From NCBI RefSeq assembly GCF_000285295.1, contig NZ_CADP01000016.1, positions 2,334-42,018 on the forward strand: a DNA stretch of 39,685 nucleotides. Reading direction: 5' to 3'. The position numbers and the translations under genes are program-made. The stretch is from Komagataeibacter europaeus LMG 18890. GTDB lineage: Bacteria; Pseudomonadota; Alphaproteobacteria; Acetobacterales; Acetobacteraceae. The notes under the pieces are model-generated. The model did not search any database. It saw only the letters and a program-made list of their open reading frames with translations, and had not been told where the DNA came from. This document shows, one piece after another, positions 1 through 8,723 of this stretch (position 1 is the first letter of the stretch; each line of letters opens with the position of its first letter).

Positions 1-161
1 CCCGCCACTTCAACCAGACACATCCGGCAGTTGCCCGCCACCGACAGGCGTTCATGATAACAGAAACGCGGAATTTCCTTGCCCGCCGCCTCACACGCCT
101 GAAGCGCGGAGGAACCGGCTGCGACCTCCACCGGAATACCGTCAACGGTTACTTTTACCAC
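1..161 (-). CDS. nuoG: NADH-quinone oxidoreductase subunit G, N-terminal fragment
   Basis: The first 53 codons of the large Fe-S subunit of complex I; the rest lies beyond the left edge. The translation begins [12 protein letters not shown] and holds the start of the N-terminal 2Fe-2S ferredoxin fold: Cys in RFCYHERL, followed by GNCRMCLVE, the spacing expected for NuoG and other complex I 75-kDa proteins. The chosen start is GTG at 161, five bases after the nuoF stop, with an AGGAA ribosome site just before it. NuoG passes electrons from the FMN subunit NuoF to the membrane arm. It is last in the visible operon nuoABCDEFG. Identity is firm despite truncation; the exact start is less so. Confidence 0.9.
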   Translation of the reverse strand, partial: MVKVTVDGIPVEVAAGSSALQACEAAGKEIPRFCYHERLSVAGNCRMCLVEVA

Positions 162-166
162 TGTTC

Positions 167-1492
167 CTACTCCGCAGCTTCAACCAGGCCCACGGGCACC
201 TGCGCGGGTCGCGTGCCGCCATGGGCGGCCTTGTAGGCATGGATGCGTTCTTCCATGACCGGGCGGAACCGACGGATCAGCCCCTGTATCGGCCACGCCG
301 CCGCATCGCCCAGCGCGCAGATGGTATGTCCTTCCACCTGCCGGGTGACCTGTTCCAGCATGTCGATTTCCTCGATTTCGGCGCGGCCTTCGACCATGCG
401 TTCCATGATGCGCATCATCCAGCCCGTGCCCTCGCGGCACGGGGTGCACTGGCCACAACTTTCATGTTTGAAGAATTTCGAGAACCGGGCGATCGCGGCG
501 ATGATGTCGGTGGATTTGTCCATCACGATCATGCAGCCGGTACCAAGGCCGGAGCCCTCGGCGCGCAGGCTGTCGTAATCCATCAGCACGGTGTCGCACA
601 CGTCGCGCGGCAGCATGGGCACCGAACAGCCGCCGGGAATGACCGCCAGCAGGTTGTCCCACCCGCCGCGCACGCCGCCGCCATGCTTTTCGATCAGTTC
701 CTTCATCGGCACGCCCAGCTCTTCTTCAAACACGCATGGCGTGTTGACGTGGCCCGATACGGCCATGAGCTTGGTGCCCGCGTTATTGGGCCGTCCCAGC
801 CCCGAAAACCAGGCCGCGCCACGCCGCAGGATGGTGGCGGAAACGGCAATGCTTTCCACGTTGTTGACCGTGGTGGGGCAGCCATACAGGCCCATCGCCG
901 CCGGGAATGGCGGCTTCATGCGCGGCTGGCCCTTCTTGCCCTCCAGGCTTTCCAGCAGGGCGGTTTCTTCACCGCATATGTACGCACCCGCACCCCGGTG
1001 GATGTAGAAATCGAAGTCCCAGCCCGAACCGCAGGCATTCCTGCCGATCAGGCCCGCCGCATACGCCTCGTCAATGGCGTGCTGCAGATGCATGGCCTCG
1101 TTATAGAACTCGCCACGGATGTAGATGTAGGCCGCGTGTGCCCCCATGGCGAAGGAGGCGATCAGCGCGCTTTCCACCAGCTTGTGCGGGTCATGGCGCA
1201 GGATCTCGCGGTCCTTGCAGGTGCCGGGTTCCGACTCATCGCCATTGATGACGAGGTAATGCGGCCGCCCGTCATTCTTTTTGGGCATGAACGACCATTT
1301 GACACCGGTGGGAAAACCCGCCCCACCGCGCCCACGCAGGCCGGATGCCTTCATCTCGCTGATGATGGCGTCCCGCCCGCGCGCCAGTATGTCCGCCGTG
1401 CCGTCCCAGTCGCCACGGGCGCGGGCGCCTGCCAGCGTCCAGTCATTCTGGCCATACAGGTTGGTGAAGATACGGTCCTTGTCCTGCAACAT
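167..1492 (-). CDS. nuoF: NADH-quinone oxidoreductase subunit F
   Basis: The 51-kDa-type subunit of complex I, which oxidises NADH with FMN and carries a 4Fe-4S cluster in the peripheral arm. It has 441 residues, the usual size. The NADH-binding glycine loop [10 protein letters not shown] lies at about residues 54-63. The FMN-site motif [14 protein letters not shown] lies near residue 175. The cluster ligands are [10 protein letters not shown] (C-x2-C-x2-C) near 345 and a fourth Cys in HTICALGD. It follows nuoE by 5 bases and precedes nuoG by 5 bases, so translation is probably coupled. All key residues are present and nothing looks odd. Confidence 0.97.
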   Translation of the reverse strand: MLQDKDRIFTNLYGQNDWTLAGARARGDWDGTADILARGRDAIISEMKASGLRGRGGAGFPTGVKWSFMPKKNDGRPHYLVINGDESEPGTCKDREILRHDPHKLVESALIASFAMGAHAAYIYIRGEFYNEAMHLQHAIDEAYAAGLIGRNACGSGWDFDFYIHRGAGAYICGEETALLESLEGKKGQPRMKPPFPAAMGLYGCPTTVNNVESIAVSATILRRGAAWFSGLGRPNNAGTKLMAVSGHVNTPCVFEEELGVPMKELIEKHGGGVRGGWDNLLAVIPGGCSVPMLPRDVCDTVLMDYDSLRAEGSGLGTGCMIVMDKSTDIIAAIARFSKFFKHESCGQCTPCREGTGWMMRIMERMVEGRAEIEEIDMLEQVTRQVEGHTICALGDAAAWPIQGLIRRFRPVMEERIHAYKAAHGGTRPAQVPVGLVEAAE

Positions 1493-1497
1493 GCTCT

Positions 1498-2148
1498 TTA
1501 CCCCTGCCCCTGCGGCTTGCGCGCCACGTCATCCACCAGCACCTTGCGTCCACCGGCGGGGGCGGAGTTCAGGCGGTCGATGGTGGGACCGGGCGCGGGA
1601 CGTTCACCGCGCCTGAGTGCGGCGATCAGTTCCTCGGTACGCGGGCCGTCCAGATCTTCGTAATAATCATCATCAACCTGCAGGATCGGGGCATTGGCGC
1701 ACGCGCCCAGGCATTCGACCTCGGTCAGGGTGAACAGGCCGTCGGCGCTGGTTTCACCAAACGCCCTGATGCCCGTCGCCGCCTTGCACGCCGCCGTCAC
1801 GTCATCCGACCCGCGCAGCCAGCACGACGTGGTGGTGCAGACCTGCAGGTGGTACCGACCGATCGGCCTGGTGTTGAACATGAGGTAGAAGGTCGCGACC
1901 TCGTAAACCCGGATCGGGGCCATTTCCAGCCGTTCGGCCACCACATCCATGGCCACGCGGGGGATCCACGCGCTGCCGGTCTGGCGGCCCATCTGCTTCT
2001 GCACCACATACAGCAGCGGCAGCACGCCGCTTGCCTTCCGTTCGGGCGGGTATTTGGCAAGGATGACCGCGATCTGCTGCTCGCTGTCGTGGTCGAATTC
2101 AAAATGGGTGGGTTCCACGCCATCAGGCGCGTTGGACTGGACGGACAT
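1498..2148 (-). CDS. nuoE: NADH-quinone oxidoreductase subunit E
   Basis: The 24-kDa-type subunit of complex I, holding the 2Fe-2S cluster N1a next to NuoF. The thioredoxin-like domain shows the four ligands: C-x4-C in [11 protein letters not shown] and C-x3-C in [11 protein letters not shown] chose ATG at 2148 ([10 protein letters not shown], 216 residues) because AGGTGA lies five bases before it. A GTG at 2157 overlaps the nuoD stop as GTGA and would add three residues, but it has no clear ribosome site. The protein is longer than the E. coli one because of a proline-rich C-terminal tail after the second cysteine pair, as is common in alphaproteobacteria. Confidence 0.96.
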   Translation of the reverse strand: MSVQSNAPDGVEPTHFEFDHDSEQQIAVILAKYPPERKASGVLPLLYVVQKQMGRQTGSAWIPRVAMDVVAERLEMAPIRVYEVATFYLMFNTRPIGRYHLQVCTTTSCWLRGSDDVTAACKAATGIRAFGETSADGLFTLTEVECLGACANAPILQVDDDYYEDLDGPRTEELIAALRRGERPAPGPTIDRLNSAPAGGRKVLVDDVARKPQGQG

Positions 2149-2153
2149 GTCGG

Positions 2154-3410
2154 TCACCTGTCAATCTCGCCAAATACCAGGTCGAGCGACCCGATAATGG
2201 CCACGGCATCCGCCAGCATGTGCCGGCGCGACATCTCGTCGATTGCCTGGAGATGGGAAAAACCCGTGGGCCGGATCTTGCAGCGATACGGCCGGTTGCT
2301 GCCATCGGCCACCAGATACACGCCGAATTCCCCCTTGGGCGTTTCGGTCACGGTGTAGGTGGCGCCCGGCGGCACGTGATAGCCTTCGGTAAACAGCTTG
2401 AAGTGATGGATCAGCGCTTCCATCGAACGCTTCATCTCGCGCCGCGGCGGGGGCGTGATCTTGTGGTCGCGCACCTTGATCGGGCCGGGGCGGATCTGCT
2501 CCAGGCACTGGTTGATGATGCGCACGCTTTCACGCATTTCCGCCACGCGGATCAGGTAGCGGTCATAACAGTCGCCCTGACGGCCCACGGGCACGTTGAA
2601 TTCAACCTTGTCGTAATTGTCATAGGGCTGGCTGCGGCGCAGGTCCCATGGCACGCCCGATGCCCGCAGGCACGGGCCACTGAAACCCCAGGCCAGCGCC
2701 TGTTCGGTGGTGAACACACCGATGCCCACCGTGCGCTGTTTCCAGATGCGGTTACTGGTCAGCAGCGATTCAAGGTCGTCAATCCATTTGGGGAAGGTCC
2801 GCGCCCAGTCGGCAATACGTTCCTCCAGCCCGGCGGGCAGGTCACGCGCCACGCCGCCGGGGCGGACGTAATTGGCATGGAACCGTGCGCCGGATGCGGC
2901 TTCATAGAACTCGATCAGCTTTTCGCGTTCCTCATACCCCCACAGCGCGGGCGTCAGGGCGCCGCAGTCCAGCCCGAAGGATGTCAGGTTGAGGATATGG
3001 TTCAGGATGCGCGTGATCTCGGCAAACATGACCCGGATCCACTTGGCGCGTTCCGGGGCCTCGATATTCAGCAGCTTTTCCACCGCCAGCGCGAAGGCCT
3101 GCTCCTCACACATGGGCGAGACGTAATCGAGGCGGTCGAAATACGGCAGCGCCTTGGGATACGTCTTGTATTCGATCAGCTTTTCCGTGCCGCGATGCAG
3201 CAGGCCGACATGGGGAATGGCACGGGCGACGACCTCGCCCTCCATCTCCAGGATCAGCCGCAGCACACCGTGCGCGGAAGGATGCTGGGGGCCGAAGTTC
3301 AGCGCGTGGGAATCAATTTCCACCACATGCCGCTTCACCTCGCCGTCACTGTCTTCCGGCAGCATGCTGTCGGGAATATCCGTATCACTACGAAGGGTTA
3401 CGTCGCTCAT
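2154..3410 (-). CDS. nuoD: NADH-quinone oxidoreductase subunit D
   Basis: The 49-kDa-type subunit of complex I, which with NuoB forms the quinone-binding cavity. It has 418 residues. It carries the family signatures [14 protein letters not shown] near the N-terminus, [28 protein letters not shown]-like sequence ([10 protein letters not shown]), and the C-terminal DLVFGEIDR end. It is a separate gene from nuoC, unlike the fused nuoCD of enterobacteria and as in alphaproteobacteria and mitochondria. It starts 7 bases after the nuoC stop. Its stop lies just before the nuoE start and overlaps the alternative GTG start of nuoE. Confidence 0.97.
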   Translation of the reverse strand: MSDVTLRSDTDIPDSMLPEDSDGEVKRHVVEIDSHALNFGPQHPSAHGVLRLILEMEGEVVARAIPHVGLLHRGTEKLIEYKTYPKALPYFDRLDYVSPMCEEQAFALAVEKLLNIEAPERAKWIRVMFAEITRILNHILNLTSFGLDCGALTPALWGYEEREKLIEFYEAASGARFHANYVRPGGVARDLPAGLEERIADWARTFPKWIDDLESLLTSNRIWKQRTVGIGVFTTEQALAWGFSGPCLRASGVPWDLRRSQPYDNYDKVEFNVPVGRQGDCYDRYLIRVAEMRESVRIINQCLEQIRPGPIKVRDHKITPPPRREMKRSMEALIHHFKLFTEGYHVPPGATYTVTETPKGEFGVYLVADGSNRPYRCKIRPTGFSHLQAIDEMSRRHMLADAVAIIGSLDLVFGEIDR

Positions 3411-3417
3411 CTGTCGC

Positions 3418-4086
3418 CTATCCCTGTCGTTTCATGTCCTGGCGGTCGGCATGCGCCTTTTCATCGCCCGGTAGGGTCAGGATGCCTTCCCATGGGGATT
3501 CGAAATCGAAATTGCGGAAATCCTGCACCAGATCGACCGGGCCATAGACCACCTGCCGCCGTTCCTCGTCGTAATGCAGTTCGACATAGCCGGTCAGCGG
3601 GAAGTCCTTGCGCAGCGGATGGCCCTCAAACCCGTAATCGGTCAGGATGCGCCGCAGGTCGGGCTGATCGGTAAACAGCACGCCAAACAGATCATAGCAT
3701 TCGCGTTCCCACCACGTGGCCGCGGGCCAGAGCTGGTGGACCGATGGCACGGGCGATGTTTCGTCCGTCGTCACGATCACGCGGATGCGGTGGTTATGGG
3801 TAACCGACAGCAGGTTATAGACCACGTCGAACCGCTCGGCCCGTTCAGGAAAATCCACGCCGCAGATATCCATCACCTGCTGGCAGGCGTAGCGCGGGTC
3901 ATCGCGTAGCATGGTCATGAGATCGAGCAGGCGATGGCGCGTGGTGCGCACCACCAGTTCGCCCTTCTCGATCCCGGCTGAAATGATGCCCGGCACCGCG
4001 GTGGACAGGCGGAAGGCAATGGCGCCCAGCGGGCCGGACACGGCGCGCGGCACGGACACGGGGGGAATGCTTGCGGGATCAGCCAC
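3418..4086 (-). CDS. nuoC: NADH-quinone oxidoreductase subunit C
   Basis: The 30-kDa-type subunit of complex I, a structural part of the connecting Q module with no cofactor. It has 222 residues. The family signature is clear: [20 protein letters not shown], followed by [18 protein letters not shown] and a C-terminal [12 protein letters not shown]. The N-terminal 25 residues are a variable Pro/Ser-rich leader. The ATG at 4086 overlaps the end of nuoB by 8 bases, which suggests translational coupling. NuoC contacts NuoD, which is encoded next. Confidence 0.97.
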   Translation of the reverse strand: MADPASIPPVSVPRAVSGPLGAIAFRLSTAVPGIISAGIEKGELVVRTTRHRLLDLMTMLRDDPRYACQQVMDICGVDFPERAERFDVVYNLLSVTHNHRIRVIVTTDETSPVPSVHQLWPAATWWERECYDLFGVLFTDQPDLRRILTDYGFEGHPLRKDFPLTGYVELHYDEERRQVVYGPVDLVQDFRNFDFESPWEGILTLPGDEKAHADRQDMKRQG

Positions 4087-4660
4087 GGCGGATTGTCCCT
4101 GTCCTGCGAATTTTCTTCTGCAGTTGCAGAATGCCGTAGATCAGCGCCTCCGCCGTGGGGGGGCAGCCGGGCACGTACACATCCACCGGCACGATGCGGT
4201 CACAGCCGCGCACCACCGAATAGGAATAATGGTAATACCCGCCGCCATTGGCGCATGATCCCATGGAGATGACCCAGCGTGGCTCGGCCATCTGGTCATA
4301 GACGCGGCGCAGCGCCGGGGCCATCTTGTTGGTCAGCGTGCCCGCCACGATCATCACGTCCGACTGGCGTGGCGACCCGCGCGGGATGATGCCCATGCGG
4401 TCCAGGTCATAGCGCGGCATGTAGGCATGGATCATTTCCACCGCGCAGCATGCCAGCCCGAACGACATGGGCCACAGGCTGCCGGTCCGGCCCCAGTTCA
4501 CCAGCTTGTCCAGACTTGCGACCACAAAGCCCTTTTCGGTGATTTCACCGGTTATGCCCTTGATCACCGCGTCTTGCTGTGGTCCCGGCGGCAGCATTTC
4601 CCGGTTCCATGCAATACTGTCCGCAGGCCGGTCCGGCCAGGATGTATCGTTGCCGCCCAT
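4079..4660 (-). CDS. nuoB: NADH-quinone oxidoreductase subunit B
   Basis: The 20-kDa-type (PSST) subunit of complex I, carrying cluster N2, the direct electron donor to quinone. With the start used here it has 193 residues. The N2 ligands are all visible: the tandem C71-C72 in [11 protein letters not shown]136 in MGSCANGGG, and C166 in [12 protein letters not shown] chose ATG at 4660 (MGGNDTSW) because an AGGGGAGG ribosome site sits about seven bases upstream, in the gap after nuoA. In-frame ATGs at 4681 and 4714 are possible but poorer; the latter would lie inside nuoA. Confidence 0.96.
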   Translation of the reverse strand: MGGNDTSWPDRPADSIAWNREMLPPGPQQDAVIKGITGEITEKGFVVASLDKLVNWGRTGSLWPMSFGLACCAVEMIHAYMPRYDLDRMGIIPRGSPRQSDVMIVAGTLTNKMAPALRRVYDQMAEPRWVISMGSCANGGGYYHYSYSVVRGCDRIVPVDVYVPGCPPTAEALIYGILQLQKKIRRTGTIRRG

Positions 4661-4683
4661 TGGCGCGCCTCCCCTTGTCATGC

Positions 4684-5049
4684 TCAATCCCAGTCCAGCG
4701 CGCCCTTGCTCCATTCATAAATGAAGCCGACCACCAGAACGCCCAGGAAGCCCATCATGGACGCGAAACCGAACCACCCGATCCGTGACAGGCTGACCGC
4801 CCACGGAAACAGGAATGCGACCTCCAGATCGAAAATGATGAACAGGATCGCCACCAGATAGAACCGCACGTCAAAACGATGGCGTGCATTATCAAATGCC
4901 TCGAAACCACATTCGTATGCGGACGTTTTCTCGGCATAGGGTTTCTGGTGGCCAAACAGCAATGAACTGCCAAGCATCGCGCCTGCGATCACTACCGCAA
5001 TGCACCCGAATATGAGTACGGGCAAATAATCAGCGATAACGGAATGCAT
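4684..5049 (-). CDS. nuoA: NADH-quinone oxidoreductase subunit A
   Basis: A small membrane subunit of complex I (ND3 homologue), first gene of the operon. It has 121 residues and three predicted membrane helices: [20 protein letters not shown], the segment around [20 protein letters not shown], and [19 protein letters not shown]. The conserved loop YECGFEAF with its Cys, then [19 protein letters not shown], is diagnostic. The ATG at 5049 (MHSVIADY) is preferred. A TTG at 5064 would add five residues but sits directly against its possible ribosome site. About 230 bases of AT-rich leader precede it. Confidence 0.96.
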   Translation of the reverse strand: MHSVIADYLPVLIFGCIAVVIAGAMLGSSLLFGHQKPYAEKTSAYECGFEAFDNARHRFDVRFYLVAILFIIFDLEVAFLFPWAVSLSRIGWFGFASMMGFLGVLVVGFIYEWSKGALDWD

Positions 5050-5144
5050 CTTCCGTGTTCCCAACCTGTTAATCCGCCATCGGGTGTCTTGATCGACTTA
5101 TGTATGGCTTCGGGGATGCTAGACCCAACATGCTGGTGGGAACA

Positions 5145-5233
5145 GTTACTTAACCGTGTTCTTTGGTGAACATTACTGTGAGGATGTATACCGGACCATT
5201 TTCGTCAATATTATGTGACCATTACTTAAATGG
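5145..5233. promoter_or_regulatory. Candidate control region upstream of the nuo operon
   Basis: The 5050-5276 interval before nuoA is much more AT-rich than its surroundings. It contains TTACTTAA twice, at 5146-5153 and 5222-5229. The first lies inside the inverted repeat GAACA-N12-TGTTC (5140-5161). The second lies inside CCATT-N5-AATGG (5219-5233). On the minus strand a TTGACG lies between them, but I could not pair it with a convincing -10 box. This is a plausible promoter/operator zone, inferred only from composition and repeats. Confidence 0.35.
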
Positions 5234-5276
5234 CACGAATTATTGTTTTCATTTTTCCGTGTGAAACCCGGGGCAC

Positions 5277-5307
5277 AAAAAAACGCCAGTGCGGCTGCAT
5301 CTGGCGT
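5277..5307 (-). terminator. Rho-independent terminator after tRNA-Asp
   Basis: On the minus strand ACGCCAG, an 11-base loop and CTGGCGT form a 7-bp stem followed directly by seven T. It lies 29 bases downstream of the tRNA-Asp 3' end and upstream of the nuo leader, so it separates the tRNA unit from the nuo operon. Confidence 0.8.
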
Positions 5308-5336
5308 GGCGTAGAAGCATATGGATTGTGCCGTAA

Positions 5337-5413
<77 letters not shown>

Positions 5414-5452
5414 GTGGTGCATGTCCCTGCCTGTATGCAGGCATGGGAAATA

Positions 5453-5527
5453 TGGTGGGCGATGACGGGATCGAACCGCCGGCCCTCTCGGTGTAAACGA
5501 GATGCTCTACCGCTAAGCTAATCGCCC
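5453..5527 (-). tRNA. tRNA-Val (anticodon TAC)
   Basis: A 75-base cloverleaf with encoded CCA. The acceptor stem GGGCGAT pairs with ATCGCCC, followed by discriminator A. The anticodon stem TCTCG/CGAGA closes a TTTACAC loop with anticodon TAC. The T arm GGCGGTTCGATCCCGTC is standard. It lies just upstream of tRNA-Asp on the minus strand and just downstream of the hupB terminator. Confidence 0.97.
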
Positions 5528-5549
5528 GCGACCCTACTAGGCGATTGTA

Positions 5550-5590
5550 AAAAAAGGGGCAACCCAAAAAATGGATTGCCCCTTCTTTTT
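5550..5590. terminator. Rho-independent terminator downstream of hupB (potentially bidirectional)
   Basis: AAGGGGCAA (5554-5562) and TTGCCCCTT (5576-5584) form a 9-bp stem around an A-rich loop. A T-rich run flanks it on each strand: AAAAAAA on the left, read as T on minus, and CTTTTTTT on the right. It lies about 20 bases after the hupB stop and should end hupB transcription on the minus strand. It could also stop transcription coming from the left. Confidence 0.85.
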
Positions 5591-5611
5591 TTCCTGAAAA
5601 ATCAGTCAGCC

Positions 5612-5899
5612 TTACTTGCTGACTGCTTCCTTCAGGTTCTTGCCCGGCTTGAAACGCACGGACGTGGAAGCTGGAATGTCCAGCGGTTCACCCGTGCGGG
5701 GGTTACGCCCTTTGGCCGCCTTGCGGGTGGCGGTCACGAACGTACCAAAACCAACCAGACGGACTTCCTGCTTGCTAGCAAGCGCCTTTTCGATCGCACC
5801 GAAAACCGCATCAACCACTTCGCCAGCCTTTGCCTTGGCCAGATCGGCTTCCTCGGCTACCGCAGCGACGAGTTCCTGCTTGTTAAGTGGCTTCTCCAT
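5612..5899 (-). CDS. hupB: HU family DNA-binding protein
   Basis: A nucleoid-associated histone-like protein that bends and compacts DNA as a dimer. It has 95 residues, the usual HU size. The sequence starts MEKPLNKQELV and carries VGFGTFVT and the DNA-binding arm GRNPRTGEPLDIPAS, followed by VRFKPGKNLKEAV. The ATG at 5899 has AGAAAGG upstream; a longer frame to 5941 has no support. It closes the conserved tig-clpP-clpX-lon-hupB neighbourhood. It has its own likely promoter at 5966-5993, so it need not depend on lon readthrough. Confidence 0.97.
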   Translation of the reverse strand: MEKPLNKQELVAAVAEEADLAKAKAGEVVDAVFGAIEKALASKQEVRLVGFGTFVTATRKAAKGRNPRTGEPLDIPASTSVRFKPGKNLKEAVSK

Positions 5900-5965
5900 T
5901 TTACGCCTTTCTTTGTACTGTGCGCCTACGCAATCATTCAAAAGTCGCGCCGCATTTCTGCACGC

Positions 5966-5993
5966 ACTATGCCGCTGTTTTTTCTCACGTCAA
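5966..5993 (-). promoter_or_regulatory. Candidate sigma-70-type promoter of hupB
   Basis: On the minus strand TTGACG (5988-5993), a 16-base spacer and CATAGT (5966-5971) match a housekeeping promoter at five and four of six positions. The predicted transcript would start about 60 bases before the hupB ATG. The lon-hupB hairpin lies just upstream of the -35 box. Confidence 0.5.
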
Positions 5994-6005
5994 CCGACAG
6001 AATTC

Positions 6006-6036
6006 GGGGAATGACAGAGAAAATCCGTCATTCCCC
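6006..6036 (-). other. Perfect 10-bp hairpin between lon and hupB, no U-tract
   Basis: GGGGAATGAC (6006-6015) and GTCATTCCCC (6027-6036) pair perfectly around an 11-base loop, 36 bases after the lon stop. On the minus strand no T-run follows, so it is not a classic intrinsic terminator. It may protect the lon mRNA 3' end, mark a processing site, or act with Rho. Confidence 0.6.
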
Positions 6037-6071
6037 TCCATCATGACAATTTTGCGACCACCCACCCCTGC

Positions 6072-8561
6072 TTAATGCGTCAGGGCAGGCGCTGCCGTGC
6101 CTTCCTTGGTGCCTGATGCCACCGGTTCCGTCCACTCGATCGGCTCTGGCTTGTGCACCAGCGCCTGCCCGATCACCTCATCCACATGCGAGACCGGCAG
6201 TATGGTCATGGCACTGGTCACGACTTCGGGAATATCCACCAGGTCCTTCTCGTTATCCTTGGGAATGAAGATGGTGGTCAGCCCCGCACGATGGGCCGCC
6301 AGCAGCTTTTCCTTAAGCCCGCCAATGGGCAGGACACGGCCACGCAGCGTGATTTCACCCGTCATGCCCACATCGCGGCGCACCGGGATGCCCGTCATCA
6401 CGCTGACGATGGATGTCGCCATGGCGATACCGGCGGACGGACCGTCCTTCGGCGTGGCCCCTTCGGGCACATGCACGTGCAGGTCACGCTTTTCAAACAG
6501 GTCCGGGCTGATGCCAAACGTCACGGCGCGGCTGCGGACATAGGACAGGGCCGCGGCGACACTTTCCTTCATCACGTCGCCCAGCTTGCCGGTCAGCTTG
6601 ATGTTGCCCTTGCCGGGCACCATCACACTTTCGATGGTCAGGATTTCCCCACCCACCTCGGTCCATGCCAGCCCGGTCACGACTCCGACCATGTCTTCCG
6701 ACTCGGTCTCGCCATGACGGAAGCGCTTCACGCCTGCGTATTTTTCAAGGTTGTCGGCCGTAATCGCCACGGTCTTGGCCTTGCCTGTCACGATTTCGGT
6801 CACGGCCTTGCGCGCCAGGGTCGCGATCTCGCGCTCCAGGTTACGCACGCCCGCTTCACGCGTGTAGCTGCGGATCAGTTCGCGCAGCGCATCATCCGAC
6901 ACCGACCATTCGCCGGGCTTCAGGTTGTTCGCCCCGGTCTGCTTGGACAGCAGGTGGCGCTTGGCGATCTCGACCTTCTCGTCTTCCGTGTAGCCGGACA
7001 GGCGGATGATCTCCATGCGGTCCAGCAGCGGCTGGGGCATGTTCAGGCTGTTGGCCGTGGTGATGAACATCACGTCCGACAGGTCGTAGTCGACTTCCAG
7101 ATAGTGATCGCCAAAGGTCGAATTCTGCTCCGGATCCAGCACCTCCAGCAGGGCGGAAGACGGGTCACCGCGCCAGTCCGCGCCCAGCTTGTCAATTTCA
7201 TCCAGCAGGAACAGCGGATTCGAGGTCTTGGCCTTCTTCATCCCCTGAATGATCTTGCCCGGCATGGAACCGATATAGGTCCGGCGATGGCCACGGATCT
7301 CGGCCTCGTCGCGCATGCCACCCAGCGACATGCGGACGTACTGCCGCCCCGTCGCCTTGGCGATGGATTTGGCCAGCGAGGTCTTGCCCACGCCCGGCGG
7401 TCCCACCAGGCACAGGATCGGACCCTTCAGCTTCTGCGCGCGACTCTGTACCGCCAGATATTCGATGATGCGTTCCTTGACCTTCTCCAGGCCGTAATGG
7501 TCGGTATCCAGCACCTTCTGGGCTTCGGACAGGTCGTGGCGCACCTTGGAACGCTTCTTCCACGGAATGCCAAGGATCCAGTCGAGGTAGTTGCGCACCA
7601 CCGTCGATTCGGCGGACATCGGGCTCATGGTCCGCAGCTTCTTCAGCTCGGCCACCGCCTTTTCACGCGCTTCCTTGCTCAGCTTGGTCTTGGCGATCTT
7701 TTCCTCAAGTTCGGCGGTTTCGTCCTTGCCGTCCTCGCCTTCGCCCAGTTCCTTCTGGATCGCCTTAAGCTGCTCGTTCAGATAGTACTCGCGCTGCGTC
7801 TTTTCCATCTGCCGCTTCACGCGGTTGCGGATGCGCTTTTCCACCTGCAGCACGCCGATTTCGGCTTCCATGTGCGCGAAAACCCGCTCCAGACGTGCAT
7901 TCACGTCCTGGATTTCAAGGATTTCCTGCTTTTCGGGAATCTTCAGGTTCAGGTGGCTGGCAATGGTGTCCGCCAGCTTGGACAGGTCATAAATCTGGTT
8001 GAGCGAGACCAGCACCTCTGGCGCGATCTTCTTGTTCAGCTTGATGTACTGCTCGAACTGGCCAATCAGCGTGCGGCCGATGGCCTCGGCTTCCTTGCCA
8101 TCGGTTTCCTGCTCGGGCACGTCCTCGATCTCGGCCTCGAAATGGCCATCGACTTCATGCAGGGCGGTGATGTGGGCACGACGGCCCCCTTCAACCAGCA
8201 CCTTCACCGTGCCATCGGGCAGCTTGAGCAGCTGCAGGATGGTGGACACGGTGCCGTAGCGATAGATATCGTCGGGCGTGGGGTCATCCTGCGCCGCGTT
8301 CTTCTGTGCGACCAGCAGGATCTGCTTGTCGCTGCGCGTCACGGCTTCCAGCGCGCGCACGGATTTTTCACGACCCACGAACAGCGGCACGATCATGTGC
8401 GGGAAAACGACAATGTCCCGCAGCGGCAGCACCGCAATCGTATCATGTGCGCTGGCCGTTTCTTCCGTCTCACGCTGGGCGGGGGGCGGATTGGCTACCA
8501 TATTGTTGTCCGTCGTTTCCGTCCCGTCGGGGACGGGATTCAGCCTGTCAGTTTCAGACAT
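6072..8561 (-). CDS. lon: ATP-dependent protease Lon (endopeptidase La)
   Basis: A soluble hexameric AAA+ serine protease that degrades misfolded and regulatory proteins. It has 829 residues from ATG at 8561. The N-terminal substrate domain starts with VLPLRDIVVFPHMIVPLFVG. The AAA+ module has Walker A GPPGVGKTSLAKS and FLLDEIDKLGADW as Walker B. The C-terminal protease domain carries the catalytic Ser in PKDGPSAGIAM (about S709) and Lys in GGLKEKLL (about K752), the Ser-Lys dyad spacing of E. coli Lon. The first 30 residues and last 20 are Thr/Pro/Ala-rich extensions. The start is supported by AGGAGG, though with a long 13-base spacer. A heat-shock-like promoter precedes it. Confidence 0.97.
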   Translation of the reverse strand: MSETDRLNPVPDGTETTDNNMVANPPPAQRETEETASAHDTIAVLPLRDIVVFPHMIVPLFVGREKSVRALEAVTRSDKQILLVAQKNAAQDDPTPDDIYRYGTVSTILQLLKLPDGTVKVLVEGGRRAHITALHEVDGHFEAEIEDVPEQETDGKEAEAIGRTLIGQFEQYIKLNKKIAPEVLVSLNQIYDLSKLADTIASHLNLKIPEKQEILEIQDVNARLERVFAHMEAEIGVLQVEKRIRNRVKRQMEKTQREYYLNEQLKAIQKELGEGEDGKDETAELEEKIAKTKLSKEAREKAVAELKKLRTMSPMSAESTVVRNYLDWILGIPWKKRSKVRHDLSEAQKVLDTDHYGLEKVKERIIEYLAVQSRAQKLKGPILCLVGPPGVGKTSLAKSIAKATGRQYVRMSLGGMRDEAEIRGHRRTYIGSMPGKIIQGMKKAKTSNPLFLLDEIDKLGADWRGDPSSALLEVLDPEQNSTFGDHYLEVDYDLSDVMFITTANSLNMPQPLLDRMEIIRLSGYTEDEKVEIAKRHLLSKQTGANNLKPGEWSVSDDALRELIRSYTREAGVRNLEREIATLARKAVTEIVTGKAKTVAITADNLEKYAGVKRFRHGETESEDMVGVVTGLAWTEVGGEILTIESVMVPGKGNIKLTGKLGDVMKESVAAALSYVRSRAVTFGISPDLFEKRDLHVHVPEGATPKDGPSAGIAMATSIVSVMTGIPVRRDVGMTGEITLRGRVLPIGGLKEKLLAAHRAGLTTIFIPKDNEKDLVDIPEVVTSAMTILPVSHVDEVIGQALVHKPEPIEWTEPVASGTKEGTAAPALTH

Positions 8562-8643
8562 GTTGTTTTTTCGACCTCCTGATGGACGATCCCGGACGGG
8601 CACCCGAACATTGCGGCCTGCCCATCCGTCGCGCCGCATATGC

Positions 8644-8686
8644 GACAACTTCACTTCATGTTGTCACGACGCGCCACCACCACAAG
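8644..8686 (-). promoter_or_regulatory. Candidate heat-shock (RpoH-type) promoter of lon with inverted repeat
   Basis: On the minus strand CTTGTG (8681-8686), 17 bases, then CAACAT (8658-8663) loosely resemble the alphaproteobacterial RpoH pattern (CTTG-type -35, CCAT-type -10). The -10 box lies inside the inverted repeat GACAAC-N10-GTTGTC (8644-8665). lon is a known RpoH target in alphaproteobacteria, but the match here is partial and judged by eye. Confidence 0.35.
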
Positions 8687-8723
8687 TCCGGCGATGGCAT
8701 TTCGGCGTAAACCGGCCCTGCCG

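Noticed and set aside
221-1663. 480-codon plus-strand frame opposite nuoF
   Set aside because: Fully opposite a confident nuo gene, with no family features.
6153-8582. Open frame of about 800 codons antisense to lon
   Set aside because: Same explanation: lack of stops opposite a GC-rich highly expressed gene, with no domain and no ribosome site.
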